This document shows, piece by piece, positions 34,322 through 41,737 of a DNA stretch of 44,125 nucleotides (the stretch's first letter is position 1; each line of letters begins with the position of its first letter). The stretch lies in the NCBI GenBank assembly GCA_023430825.1, contig JAEYYL010000340.1, forward strand, positions 1-44,125, in the 5' to 3' direction. A program made the translations under genes and the position numbers. The notes under the pieces were generated by a model. The model searched no databases and was not told the origin of the DNA. It worked only from the letters and a program-made list of their open reading frames with translations. This DNA comes from Verrucomicrobiota bacterium (GTDB lineage Bacteria; Verrucomicrobiota; Verrucomicrobiia; Opitutales; Opitutaceae).

Positions 34322-35422
34322 TCAGCCATAAACGCCTTGCATCTGGGCCAACTCACGCACCAGTCGCGCATTCTGCTCCCGCGTGCCCACCGTCACCCTC
34401 AACCATTCCGGCATCCCGTAGGGCTTCATCGGACGCACGATCACCCCACGCCGTTGCAACGCCTCGAACGCGGCCGTGCCGTCGCCGACCTTCACCAGGA
34501 TGAAGTTCGCCACACTCGGCACGTAAGCCAGCCCGCGCGCGCGAAACTCCGCCGCGAGCTGCGCCAGTCCCGCGCGGTTCTCCCGCGCACACCGCTCCGC
34601 AAACTCACGATCCTCGAGCGCCGCGACCGCCGCCGCCTGAGCGATGGCGTTCACATTGAAGGGCTGCCGCACCCGGTTCAACAGCGCCGCCGTCTCCCGC
34701 GACGCATAACCGTATCCGATCCGCAGCGACGCCAGCCCGTAAATCTTCGAAAACGTCCGCAGGCACACGACCTTCCGGCCTTCGCTCAACAGCGGCCGCA
34801 AATCCGGGGCATTCTCCACATACTCCGCATACGCCTCGTCGAACACCGCCACCACGTGCTCCGGCAAAGCCCGGGCAAATGCCAGCAACTCCGCCTCCGT
34901 GTTCGCCGTGCCCGTCGGATTATTCGGACTGCACACGAACACCAGCTTCGTCCGTGGCGTGATCGCCGCCGCCATCGCCGCCAAATCGTGCCGGTGCTCG
35001 ACCAACGGCACCTCCACCGCCTTCGCGCCAAACAGCAGCGTGACCAGCTTATAAACGACGAACGCCGGCGAACCCATCACCACCTCGTCGCCCGGCCCCA
35101 GAAAGACATGCCCGAGCAGCTCGATGATCTCGTTCGAGCCGTTGCCCACCACGAACTGATCCGCCTTCAAGCCCCGCGCCGCCGCCAGCCGCTCCCGCAA
35201 AGCGAAGCATCCGCCGTCCGGATACAACTCGCCCTGCTTGAGCGCCGCCGTCGCCGCCGCCACCGCCTTCGGCGACGGACCGAACGGATTCTCGTTCGAC
35301 GCCAGCTTGATGATCGTCGCCGGGTCCAGCCCGAGTTCGCGAGCCACATCCTCGATCGGCTTCCCCGGCTCATACACCGGTTGCGTCAACACCGCGGGTT
35401 TCACCAACGACTGCAGATTCAT
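34322..35422 (-). CDS. hisC: Histidinol-phosphate aminotransferase
   Basis: PLP-dependent transaminase for the imidazole-acetol-phosphate step of histidine synthesis. 366 aa, class II HisC: LASNENPFGPSPKAV (about 40), VVGNGSNEIIELL, VFVCSPNNPTGT, VVAVFDEAYAEY and TFSKIYGLASLRIGYG with PLP Lys near 225, then VNAIAQAAAVAAL and a C-terminal ITV-type Arg region (GMPEWLRVTVGT). The ATG at 35422 gives a common HisC start; two more in-frame ATGs lie up to 18 bases upstream. No other his genes nearby. Confidence 0.9.
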   Translation of the reverse strand: MNLQSLVKPAVLTQPVYEPGKPIEDVARELGLDPATIIKLASNENPFGPSPKAVAAATAALKQGELYPDGGCFALRERLAAARGLKADQFVVGNGSNEIIELLGHVFLGPGDEVVMGSPAFVVYKLVTLLFGAKAVEVPLVEHRHDLAAMAAAITPRTKLVFVCSPNNPTGTANTEAELLAFARALPEHVVAVFDEAYAEYVENAPDLRPLLSEGRKVVCLRTFSKIYGLASLRIGYGYASRETAALLNRVRQPFNVNAIAQAAAVAALEDREFAERCARENRAGLAQLAAEFRARGLAYVPSVANFILVKVGDGTAAFEALQRRGVIVRPMKPYGMPEWLRVTVGTREQNARLVRELAQMQGVYG

Positions 35423-35531
35423 GCTCCCACGCATGAACACGTTTCACAGCGAATGAAAGGCCGTTTCAACCGCCGTCACCCGCGCCCTTCGACAGCACCA
35501 CTCAAATTTGCCCCGACTCTGCCCGCCCCGC

Positions 35532-36125
35532 TCAACTCACCCGGCTCGGCACCCGCACCACCTGCATCCCCGCCGCGAGCGCCGCCTTGATCCCCGGCTC
35601 CGCATCCTCGAACACCAGGCACCGCGTCGGCTCCACCCCCAGCAGCTTCGCCGCCAGCAGAAACATGTCCGGCGCCGGCTTGCCGTGCACCACATCATCC
35701 GCGCTCACCACCGCCTTGAATAACGGCATCAGTCCCGCCAGTTCCAGCGACCGCCGCACGATGTCCCGCGGTCCCCCCGACGCCACCGCCATCGGATGCG
35801 TCTTCGCCGCCTCGCGCGCAAACGCCACCGTGGGCGCGATCACTTGCGCGTCCTTCTGCAACTCCGTGAACAACGCCTCCTTTTCGTGGAAAACCCGCTC
35901 CACGTCGATCGTCAGCCCATAGTGCCCTGCAATCAGCTCGGCCACCCGCCGCGTCGGCACGCCACCCAACGAATAAAACAGCTCCTCGTCCAGCTGCACC
36001 GTCAACCCCGCACTCCGCATCGCCGCGTCCCACGCGCGATAATGCAGCGGCATCGTGTCGATGAGCGTGCCATCCAGATCGAAAATATAACCGGCGAACT
36101 CGCCGTGCGGAATATCCAGTTTCAT
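35532..36125 (-). CDS. HAD-family sugar-phosphate phosphatase
   Basis: A 197-aa haloacid-dehalogenase-family hydrolase. Motif I FDLDGTLIDTMPLHYRAWD with the nucleophile Asp, motif II VASGGP, motif III Lys in HGKPAPDMFLLAAKLLG, motif IV CLVFEDAEPGIKAALAAG. The beta-phosphoglucomutase-like subgroup is most similar, though a general sugar phosphatase (YqaB-like) fits equally. Substrate not determined. Start ATG 36125. Confidence 0.88.
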   Translation of the reverse strand: MKLDIPHGEFAGYIFDLDGTLIDTMPLHYRAWDAAMRSAGLTVQLDEELFYSLGGVPTRRVAELIAGHYGLTIDVERVFHEKEALFTELQKDAQVIAPTVAFAREAAKTHPMAVASGGPRDIVRRSLELAGLMPLFKAVVSADDVVHGKPAPDMFLLAAKLLGVEPTRCLVFEDAEPGIKAALAAGMQVVRVPSRVS

Positions 36126-36186
36126 GAACCGCGCAGCCCATCGCCCTGCCCGCCCCGGCGCAAGCCACCAAAACCCGTCCACCCCC

Positions 36187-36561
36187 TCACGGCGGCCGCA
36201 CCCCCGCCCGCCCCTGCGGTTCGCGCAACGCCCGCGCGTCCCCCGGCGGCTTCGGCGGTTCCGGTGACAACTTTGCCGCAATCATTGCCGCCGCGATCGA
36301 TCCGATCGCCAGCCACCGCGCCCAACGGCTCCGCTGCTCCGGATCCGGCAGCCACTCCTTCTCCTTCCGCGCCAGGATCGCGATCACCACCGCCGGCAAA
36401 ATCAGCGCAAATATCCACGGCGCTCCCAGCGCTCGCAGCACGTGCCGAAACCACCCGATCACCGACACGCCCGCCATCGCCAGCGCGAACAGCGCCGCAA
36501 ACGTCACGCTATGCCCGCGCCACGCGCGCCACAGCCACGATCCCTCCGTGAACGGATTCAC
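36187..36561 (-). CDS. Hypothetical membrane protein
   Basis: A 124-aa protein with three predicted transmembrane helices (about 18-38, 44-64, 82-97) and a Pro/Arg-rich tail. Cytoplasmic-positive spacing, KEKEWLPDPEQRSRWARW between helices 2 and 3. No recognised family; it looks like a small uncharacterised inner-membrane protein. 61 bases from the HAD gene start. Confidence 0.5.
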   Translation of the reverse strand: MNPFTEGSWLWRAWRGHSVTFAALFALAMAGVSVIGWFRHVLRALGAPWIFALILPAVVIAILARKEKEWLPDPEQRSRWARWLAIGSIAAAMIAAKLSPEPPKPPGDARALREPQGRAGVRPP

Positions 36562-36634
36562 CCCGTCTTGCTAGCCCTCGTCCGCCTCATCCCGCCATCC
36601 CAAAAGGCTCGACGTCACGCCGACCCCGGGCGCC

Positions 36635-37084
36635 TCACGGCCCCAGCAACTTCGGATTCTGCGCACCATCCAATCCGCTGCCATCGGTCTCGACCACCGG
36701 GTCGACCGCCTCGACAAAACGCAAACCCTGCTCAAAGCCCCACAGCCAGCACGTCCCGTCGCGCCGATCGTGAATCAACATGTAATCGGGCAACCGGTCG
36801 CGCGACGGACTCGCCACGCTGAACTGGCCCTGCGTCACATAATCGAGCACCTCGGGCAGTTGCGAAATCGGCGGCTGCAAATCCAGCGTCACCGTCCAGT
36901 TCCCGCTCACCGCCATCGGCACGTTGCCACGAAAATAGTATCCGAAAAACCGCGACGGCACGTAATGCCCCGTCGCACGCAGCCGTTGCAAATGCTCGTC
37001 GACCGCCGCGATAAACCTCACGCGCCACGGAAAATCCATCGGCAGCGTGAAACCCGGTAGCGGAATGAGAACGTTATCGATCAT
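36635..37084 (-). CDS. Hypothetical protein
   Basis: A 149-aa soluble protein not recognised by me. It is rich in aromatic residues, with a regular strand pattern (WTVTLDLQPPISQLPEVLDYV, shown in part: TVTLDLQPPISQL) and an RDGTCWLWGFEQGL segment. No signal peptide. Divergent from sufE, with a 72-base gap (37085-37156) that must hold both promoters. Confidence 0.6.
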   Translation of the reverse strand: MIDNVLIPLPGFTLPMDFPWRVRFIAAVDEHLQRLRATGHYVPSRFFGYYFRGNVPMAVSGNWTVTLDLQPPISQLPEVLDYVTQGQFSVASPSRDRLPDYMLIHDRRDGTCWLWGFEQGLRFVEAVDPVVETDGSGLDGAQNPKLLGP

Positions 37085-37156
37085 GACAAGGCGCGTTCCT
37101 GCTATTAACGGCCAACTTCCCTTGGATTTTAGCGACTAATTCGACAGTTTGCGTTC

Positions 37157-37591
37157 GTGAGCCTCACGCCCCGCCAGCAATCGCTCCTGGACGACCTGCT
37201 CCCCATCGACGATTCGCACGAGCGCCTCGCCGCCGTCGTCGACCGCGCGCGCCGCCGGCCCAAGCTCCCGCCCGCCGAGCGCTCCGCCGCGCATCGCGTG
37301 CCCGGTTGCATCTCCCCCGTCTGGCTCGTGCCCCAGTGCCACGCCAACCTCTGTCATTTTCGCGCCGAGGCCGATTCGCCCGTCGTCCTCGGTCTTGTCA
37401 CGCTGCTCGCCGATTTTTTCTCCGACACCACGCCTGCGCAGATCCTCGCGTCCGACGTCGACCCACTCGAGACCCTCGGCCTCACCCGCACCCTCTCCCC
37501 CACCCGCCGCCACGGCCTCGCCGCCGTTCGCGCCGCGATCCGCGCTTTCGCCGAACGTCAGCTCCCCGCGAATTCCACCCCACGCGAATAG
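37157..37591 (+). CDS. sufE: SufE-family cysteine desulfurase partner
   Basis: Takes sulfur from a SufS-type cysteine desulfurase for Fe-S cluster assembly. 144 aa with the family core HRVPGCISPVWL, the active Cys being residue 51, and LADFFSDTTPAQIL. Start is GTG at 37157. The last seven codons (ANSTPRE) fall in a nested inverted repeat, so the C-terminus may be repeat-derived. CsdE is the other possible name: TcdA nearby is coupled to CsdE in E. coli. Confidence 0.85.
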   Translation: MSLTPRQQSLLDDLLPIDDSHERLAAVVDRARRRPKLPPAERSAAHRVPGCISPVWLVPQCHANLCHFRAEADSPVVLGLVTLLADFFSDTTPAQILASDVDPLETLGLTRTLSPTRRHGLAAVRAAIRAFAERQLPANSTPRE

Positions 37592-37619
37592 CCTCGCGAC
37601 CTTTCGCGTGATTCGCGGG
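37565..37619. repeat. Nested inverted repeat at sufE 3' end
   Basis: Outer arms CCCGCGAAT (37565-37573) and ATTCGCGGG (37611-37619); inner arms CACGCGAA (37581-37588) and TTCGCGTG (37603-37610). All pair perfectly. The sufE stop codon (37589-37591) lies inside. It is followed 14 bases on by the tatD start. Confidence 0.75.
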
Positions 37620-37632
37620 CCTCTCAACGCCA

Positions 37633-38598
37633 ATGCTCCTCGACGCCCACAACCACCTCCAGGACCCGTGGCTCACTCCGCACCGCGACCGGGTCCTTGC
37701 CGACCTCGCGTCCGCCGGCGTCCATGCCTGCGTCGTCAACGGCACCAGCGAAACCGACTGGCCCGACGTCACGTCCCTCTGCGCCGCCTTCTCCGCCCCG
37801 CTTCCCCAAAACTCAAAACCCCAAACCCCAAACCCAAAACCGCTCCTCCTCCCCAGCTACGGCCTCCACCCGTGGAACGTCGGCAACGCCTCCCCGCACT
37901 GGCGCGACTCGCTTCTCCGCGTCCTCGACGCCCATCCTCACGCCTTCGTCGGCGAAATCGGCCTCGACCGGTGGATGCTCGACCGCGCCCGGCCTGACGA
38001 TTCCCGGCTCGCCGGCCTCCGTCGCGCCTCGCTCGACGAACAACGCGACGCCTTTACCTGGCAACTCGCACTCGCCGCCGAGCGCAACCTCCCCGCCACG
38101 ATCCACTGCATCGATGCCTGGGGCGCCCTCGCCGACGTCCTCCGCCACGCGAAGCTCCCCGCGCGCGGCTTCCTGCTCCACGCCTACGCCGGCTCCGCCG
38201 AACTCGCGCGCGACTTCGCCACCCTCGGCGCCTACTTCTCCTTCAACGGCTACTTCCTCCCTCCCGCCCCCCTCTCCACCCAATGTCATATAATGGATGA
38301 CATTCCCCCGCGCGCCGCGCGCCGCCTCGACGTCTTCTGCGCGCTTCCCCTCGACCGTCTTCTCGTCGAAACCGATGCCCCCGCGATGCCCCCACCCGCC
38401 GCGCACCGCACGCACGAACTCCCCGGCCTCGCCGACGGCAACCCCATCAACCACCCCGCCAATCTCGACGCCATCTACGCCGGCCTTGCCCAACTCCGCG
38501 GCCTCTCTCTCCCGGACCTCACCGCCCAAATCGCCGATAACTTCGCCCGCCTCTTCGGCGCTCCTTCCCAACTCAAAACCCAAAACTCCAAACCCTAA
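37633..38598 (+). CDS. TatD-family metal-dependent hydrolase with insertions
   Basis: A 321-aa TatD-type nuclease/hydrolase. Metal ligands are seen as DAHNH at the start, GEIGLDRW (about 113), ATIHCIDAW, and ETDAP near 255. Three stretches look foreign. (1) A Pro/Lys/Asn/Gln run at about residues 57-70, coded by a heptanucleotide array (37809-37843). (2) About 16 extra residues, around CHIMDD, between FNGYFL and PRAARRLDVF, coded by the TGTCAT palindrome; related proteins as I recall them run straight from GYFLH to PRKA. (3) A C-terminal tail from a second array. Substrate unknown. Confidence 0.85.
   Translation: MLLDAHNHLQDPWLTPHRDRVLADLASAGVHACVVNGTSETDWPDVTSLCAAFSAPLPQNSKPQTPNPKPLLLPSYGLHPWNVGNASPHWRDSLLRVLDAHPHAFVGEIGLDRWMLDRARPDDSRLAGLRRASLDEQRDAFTWQLALAAERNLPATIHCIDAWGALADVLRHAKLPARGFLLHAYAGSAELARDFATLGAYFSFNGYFLPPAPLSTQCHIMDDIPPRAARRLDVFCALPLDRLLVETDAPAMPPPAAHRTHELPGLADGNPINHPANLDAIYAGLAQLRGLSLPDLTAQIADNFARLFGAPSQLKTQNSKP
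37809..37843. repeat. Heptanucleotide array inside tatD
   Basis: Five 7-base units AAACTCA, AAACCCC, AAACCCC, AAACCCA, AAACCGC read in frame as Asn/Lys/Pro-rich residues between a loop and LLLPSYGLHPW. Composition contrasts with the GC-rich neighbours. Same heptamer class as the array in ABC-F. Confidence 0.8.
38282..38304. repeat. TGTCAT-N7-ATGACA palindrome, copy 2 inside tatD
   Basis: Arms AATGTCAT (38282-38289) and ATGACATT (38297-38304) around ATAATGG. The 19-base core equals 2283-2301. The outermost base pairs differ from copy 1 (AA/TT against TT/AA) but both still pair, which suggests the fold is kept. Translated as part of the extra CHIMDD segment of TatD. Confidence 0.85.
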
Positions 38599-38604
38599 AC
38601 CTCC
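38570..38604. repeat. Heptanucleotide array at tatD/tcdA junction
   Basis: Five 7-base units: AACTCAA, AACCCAA, AACTCCA, AACCCTA, AACCTCC. The fourth and fifth contain both stop codons of the convergent tatD (TAA 38596-38598) and tcdA (TAG on the minus strand, 38595-38597) genes. The TatD tail KTQNSKP is coded by it. Confidence 0.8.
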
Positions 38605-39386
38605 GTCTCGCGCGTCAGCGCGCGCACGACCTCTCCCGCCGCCGCCAACCCAAACGCCCCCGTCACAAACGCCGCCGTGCCAAACCCGCTCTCGCAATCC
38701 AGCGCCAGCTCCGACCCCGGCTCCGGCTCCGCCGCACACGTGCCATTCGCCCACGGAAACACCTGCGCCTCGCTCGACCACACGCAACGCACGCCCCAGT
38801 GCATCTTCCCTTTCTGCTCACCCGCCGGAAAGCCGTGATCGCGCCGCAGCTTCTTTCGCACCTGCCGCAGCAGCTCGTCGCCCCACGCCTCGCCCAGATC
38901 GCCCGTTCTCACCTGCGTCGCATCGCGCTTCCCGCCCGCGCCGCCCACCGTCAGCACCTTCATGCCCCGCTTCGTCGCCTCGCCGATCACCAGCGCCTTG
39001 TGCGACATCCGGTCGATCGCATCCACCACGAAGTCGAACCGCGCCGTCAACAACCGCGCCGCCGACGCCTCCGTGAAAAACTCCGTCACTGCCTCCACCG
39101 CGCACCCCGGATTGATCGCCCGTATCCGTTCCGCCAGCACATCCACCTTCGGCCGCCCAATCTGGCCGTCGAGCGCCGGCAGCTGCCGGTTCACATTCGT
39201 CACACACACATCGTCCAGATCGATCAGCGTCAACCCACCCACGCCGCTGCGCGCCAGCCCCTCCACCGTCCACGATCCCACGCCGCCGACCCCGACCACG
39301 CACACGCGCGCCGCCCGCAACCGCTCGAGCCCCGCCCGCCCCAGTAATCGCCCCACCCCGCCAAACCGCTGTTCGTAATCGTCCAT
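38595..39386 (-). CDS. tcdA: tRNA threonylcarbamoyladenosine dehydratase (TcdA)
   Basis: ThiF/E1-like enzyme that uses ATP to cyclise t6A37 to ct6A in tRNA. 263 aa; start ERFGGVGRLLGRAGLERL, nucleotide loop VVGVGGVGSWTVEGLARSG, DLDDVCVTNVNRQLPAL, DAIDRMSHKALVI, and a tail with GSELALDCESGFGTAAFVTGAFG-type sequence (seen in part as GFGTAAFVTGAFG). It converges with tatD, the stop codons overlapping by 4 bases. Works downstream of the Sua5-type enzyme coded at 28964. Confidence 0.93.
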   Translation of the reverse strand: MDDYEQRFGGVGRLLGRAGLERLRAARVCVVGVGGVGSWTVEGLARSGVGGLTLIDLDDVCVTNVNRQLPALDGQIGRPKVDVLAERIRAINPGCAVEAVTEFFTEASAARLLTARFDFVVDAIDRMSHKALVIGEATKRGMKVLTVGGAGGKRDATQVRTGDLGEAWGDELLRQVRKKLRRDHGFPAGEQKGKMHWGVRCVWSSEAQVFPWANGTCAAEPEPGSELALDCESGFGTAAFVTGAFGLAAAGEVVRALTRETEV

Positions 39387-39490
39387 CGTCGCTTCCTCTA
39401 CTCGTCTTCCGCCGCACGTCCAGCACCCTCTCCCTCGCCAGCGCCGATCCGTGTCGCGCCACGTTCACCCGGGGTTAAAAACCATCCGTC

Positions 39491-39796
39491 ATGCTCATCG
39501 TCCACGTTCACGTTCAAGTCCTCCCCGAACACCTCGAGGCGTTCAAACACGCCACCCTCGCCAACGCCCGCGCCAGCCTCCGCGAACCCGGCATCGCCCG
39601 CTTCGACGTCGTGCAACAAGCCGACGAGCCCACCCGCTTCGTCCTCGTCGAAGTCTATCGCACGTCCGACGCCCCCGCCGCGCACAAGGCCACCGCACAC
39701 TACGCGACGTGGCGCGACACCGTCGCCCCCATGATGGCCGCCCCGCGCACGAGCACGAAATTCTCCAACCTCCACCCCGACGACTCCGCCTGGTAA
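39491..39796 (+). CDS. ABM-domain (LsrG-like) protein
   Basis: A 101-aa antibiotic-biosynthesis-monooxygenase-fold protein. Seen: VHVQVLPEHLEAFKHATLANA, GIARFDVVQQADEPTRFVLVEVYR and HKATAHYATWRD, the usual dimeric alpha-beta barrel pattern. Resembles LsrG/YgiN. The name reflects the fold; the substrate is unknown. Confidence 0.85.
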   Translation: MLIVHVHVQVLPEHLEAFKHATLANARASLREPGIARFDVVQQADEPTRFVLVEVYRTSDAPAAHKATAHYATWRDTVAPMMAAPRTSTKFSNLHPDDSAW

Positions 39797-39883
39797 CCAC
39801 GCGCCCCGTTGGGCCCGCCGCCCCGCCAAACGTCCACGGCGTATCCATTCTTTCACCACAACACCCCCTTCGCCGCCTTCGAC

Positions 39884-39918
39884 GATCCGCTTGTCATCTA
39901 TTAGATGACAAACGGATC
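39884..39918. repeat. 35-base near-perfect palindrome (TGTCAT family, copy 3)
   Basis: Arms GATCCGCTTGTCATCTA (39884-39900) and TAGATGACAAACGGATC (39902-39918) pair with one C-A mismatch around a single T. Core TGTCAT-N7-ATGACA as in copies 1 and 2. Lies 26 bases before the start of the iron-type dehydrogenase, where it could be an operator or block translation as a hairpin. Confidence 0.85.
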
Positions 39919-39944
39919 AGCCCCCTGCCTCCGGCATCCCTCCC

Positions 39945-41102
39945 ATGACTTTCGAATTCGCCACCGCCGCCCGCATCGTTTTCGGCCCCGGCACGCTCGC
40001 CCAACTTCCCGAACTCGTCCGCGAGTTCGGCCGCCGCCCGCTCGTCGTCACCGGCCGTGATCCGACCCGCGCGCAGCGCGTCCTCGACCTCCTCGCCTCT
40101 GCCGCACTCCCGGCCGCCGCAACCTTCTCCTTCGCCCACGAGCCCACCACCGACGACATCACGCGCGGCGTCACCCACGCGCGCGCCCACGCCTGCGATG
40201 TCGTGATCGGTTTCGGCGGCGGCAGCGCCCTCGACGCCGCCAAAGCCATCGCCGCGCTCGTTACCAATCCCGGCGACCTCCTCGATCACCTCGAAGTCAT
40301 CGGCCGCGCCCAGCCGCTCGCGCGCGCCTCCGCCCCGTGTATCGCCATTCCCACTACGGCCGGCACCGGCGCCGAGGTGACCCGCAACGCCGTCCTCGCC
40401 TCACCCGCGCATCGCGTGAAAGTCAGCCTCCGCAGCCCGTATATGTTGCCTCGCGTCGCGCTCGTCGACCCCGAGCTCACGCACGATCTTCCGCCCGCGC
40501 TCACCGCTACCACGGGCCTCGACGCCCTCACGCAGCTCATCGAGCCTTACGTCTGCTCTCGCGCCAACCCGCTCACCGACGCCCTTTGCCGCGAAGGCCT
40601 GAGCCGCGCCGCGCGCTCGCTGCGCCGCGCCGTCGAACACGGCCGCGATCCCGCCGCGCGCGAGGACATGGCGTTCGCCAGCCTCTGCGGCGGACTCGCC
40701 CTCGCCAACGCCGGCCTCGGCGCCGTCCACGGTTTCGCCGGACCGCTCGGCGGACTCTTCCCCGCCCCGCACGGCGCGATCTGCGCCGCACTCCTCCCGC
40801 CCGTCATCGCCGCCAACCTCGCCGCGTTGCGGGTCCGCGCGTCGACGCACGACGCACTCCGTCGCTACGACGAACTCGCCCGCCTCGTCACCGACCGCAC
40901 GCACGCGACCGCCGACGATCTCGTCGATTGGACACGCGAACTCACCGCCGCGCTGCAGATCCCAACCCTCTCCACCCACGGCATCACCCGCGCCGATTTT
41001 CCCGCGATCGTCGAAGCCGCCACGAAAGCCAGCAGCATGAAAGCCAACCCGCTGCCCCTCACCTCCAGCGAACTCACTGCCATCCTCGAAAGCGCCCTGT
41101 AG
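39945..41102 (+). CDS. Iron-type alcohol dehydrogenase family protein
   Basis: A 385-aa NAD(P)-dependent dehydrogenase of the Fe-ADH/maleylacetate reductase family. Cofactor loop GFGGGSALDAAKAIA (about 87), TTAGTGAEVTRNAVL, then metal region GLDALTQLIEPYV (about 190) and HGFAGPLGGLFPAPHGAICA with two His ligands. The position normally His in DALTHxxE reads Gln, so metal may be bound differently or lost. Substrate not deducible. The palindrome upstream may regulate it. Confidence 0.88.
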   Translation: MTFEFATAARIVFGPGTLAQLPELVREFGRRPLVVTGRDPTRAQRVLDLLASAALPAAATFSFAHEPTTDDITRGVTHARAHACDVVIGFGGGSALDAAKAIAALVTNPGDLLDHLEVIGRAQPLARASAPCIAIPTTAGTGAEVTRNAVLASPAHRVKVSLRSPYMLPRVALVDPELTHDLPPALTATTGLDALTQLIEPYVCSRANPLTDALCREGLSRAARSLRRAVEHGRDPAAREDMAFASLCGGLALANAGLGAVHGFAGPLGGLFPAPHGAICAALLPPVIAANLAALRVRASTHDALRRYDELARLVTDRTHATADDLVDWTRELTAALQIPTLSTHGITRADFPAIVEAATKASSMKANPLPLTSSELTAILESAL

Positions 41103-41129
41103 GACCGCACGCCCCCGCGCCCCGCCCCG

Positions 41130-41513
41130 CTACGTTTTCGGAAACTGCTTCCGCAGCACCGCCGCCAGCCCCGCCTTGTCCATCCGCCGCTGCGCAATCG
41201 CGATCATCGCATCGTAAAGCTCGACCTGGTCCGGCGATGGTTCGCCCAAAAACGTCAGTGCACACGCGACTGCCGTCCGCTTGTTGCCGTCGAGGAAAGC
41301 CTGCGACTCTGCCAAATGGTAAGCATACGCGGCAGCAATATCGAACTCGTCGCCTCTTCCATAATAGTAGGCATTCGTCGCAGCCCCCAAAGCCGCCTCA
41401 ATGGCACCGGCGTCCCGCACACCGTCCAGACCGCCATGCTGGCGCAACGATTCGCGATGCAGCCAATACACCGTTTCCAACGACAAAAACTGCGGCTCGT
41501 CGCCGAAGCTCAT
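41130..41513 (-). CDS. Fic/Doc-family toxin, catalytic His replaced
   Basis: A 127-aa death-on-curing-type protein. LSLETVYWLHRESLRQHGG, GVRDAGAIEAAL and AYAYHLAESQAFLDGNKRTAVACALTFL (part: AFLDGNKRTA) fit the Fic/Doc fold. The motif HxFx(D/E)xNKR has Gln in place of His (SQAFLDGNKR), so phospho- or AMP-transfer may be weak, or this is a known subgroup. It overlaps the upstream antitoxin by 4 bases (41510-41513). Confidence 0.85.
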   Translation of the reverse strand: MSFGDEPQFLSLETVYWLHRESLRQHGGLDGVRDAGAIEAALGAATNAYYYGRGDEFDIAAAYAYHLAESQAFLDGNKRTAVACALTFLGEPSPDQVELYDAMIAIAQRRMDKAGLAAVLRKQFPKT

Positions 41514-41725
41514 TGCGACAACCGTCGAAACAACTCGCGATTTTCGCTGAAGATTTTAGCGGCGCGACGTTCTGCTTCCGCTTGCGGCAGGTAATTTAGC
41601 TTCTGTTCCGGCGCGACCTCCTCCACTCGTCCGTCGGCACTCTCCTGCTGCACAAACGCCACCACCTCCGCCTTCTCCTTCGGCGGCAGTTTCTTGATCA
41701 TCTCAATGATCTCGGCGGCGCTCAT
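41510..41725 (-). CDS. Putative antitoxin of Fic/Doc pair
   Basis: A 71-aa charged protein: EIIEMIKKLPPKEKAEVVAFV, then a disordered region and a helical end (RAAKIFSENRELFRRL). The C-terminal helix could insert near the toxin site, as Phd-like antitoxins do. The ATGA overlap with the toxin start and the order antitoxin-toxin are typical. Not matched to a named family. Confidence 0.75.
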   Translation of the reverse strand: MSAAEIIEMIKKLPPKEKAEVVAFVQQESADGRVEEVAPEQKLNYLPQAEAERRAAKIFSENRELFRRLSQ

Positions 41726-41737
41726 GACCCGGCGAAC

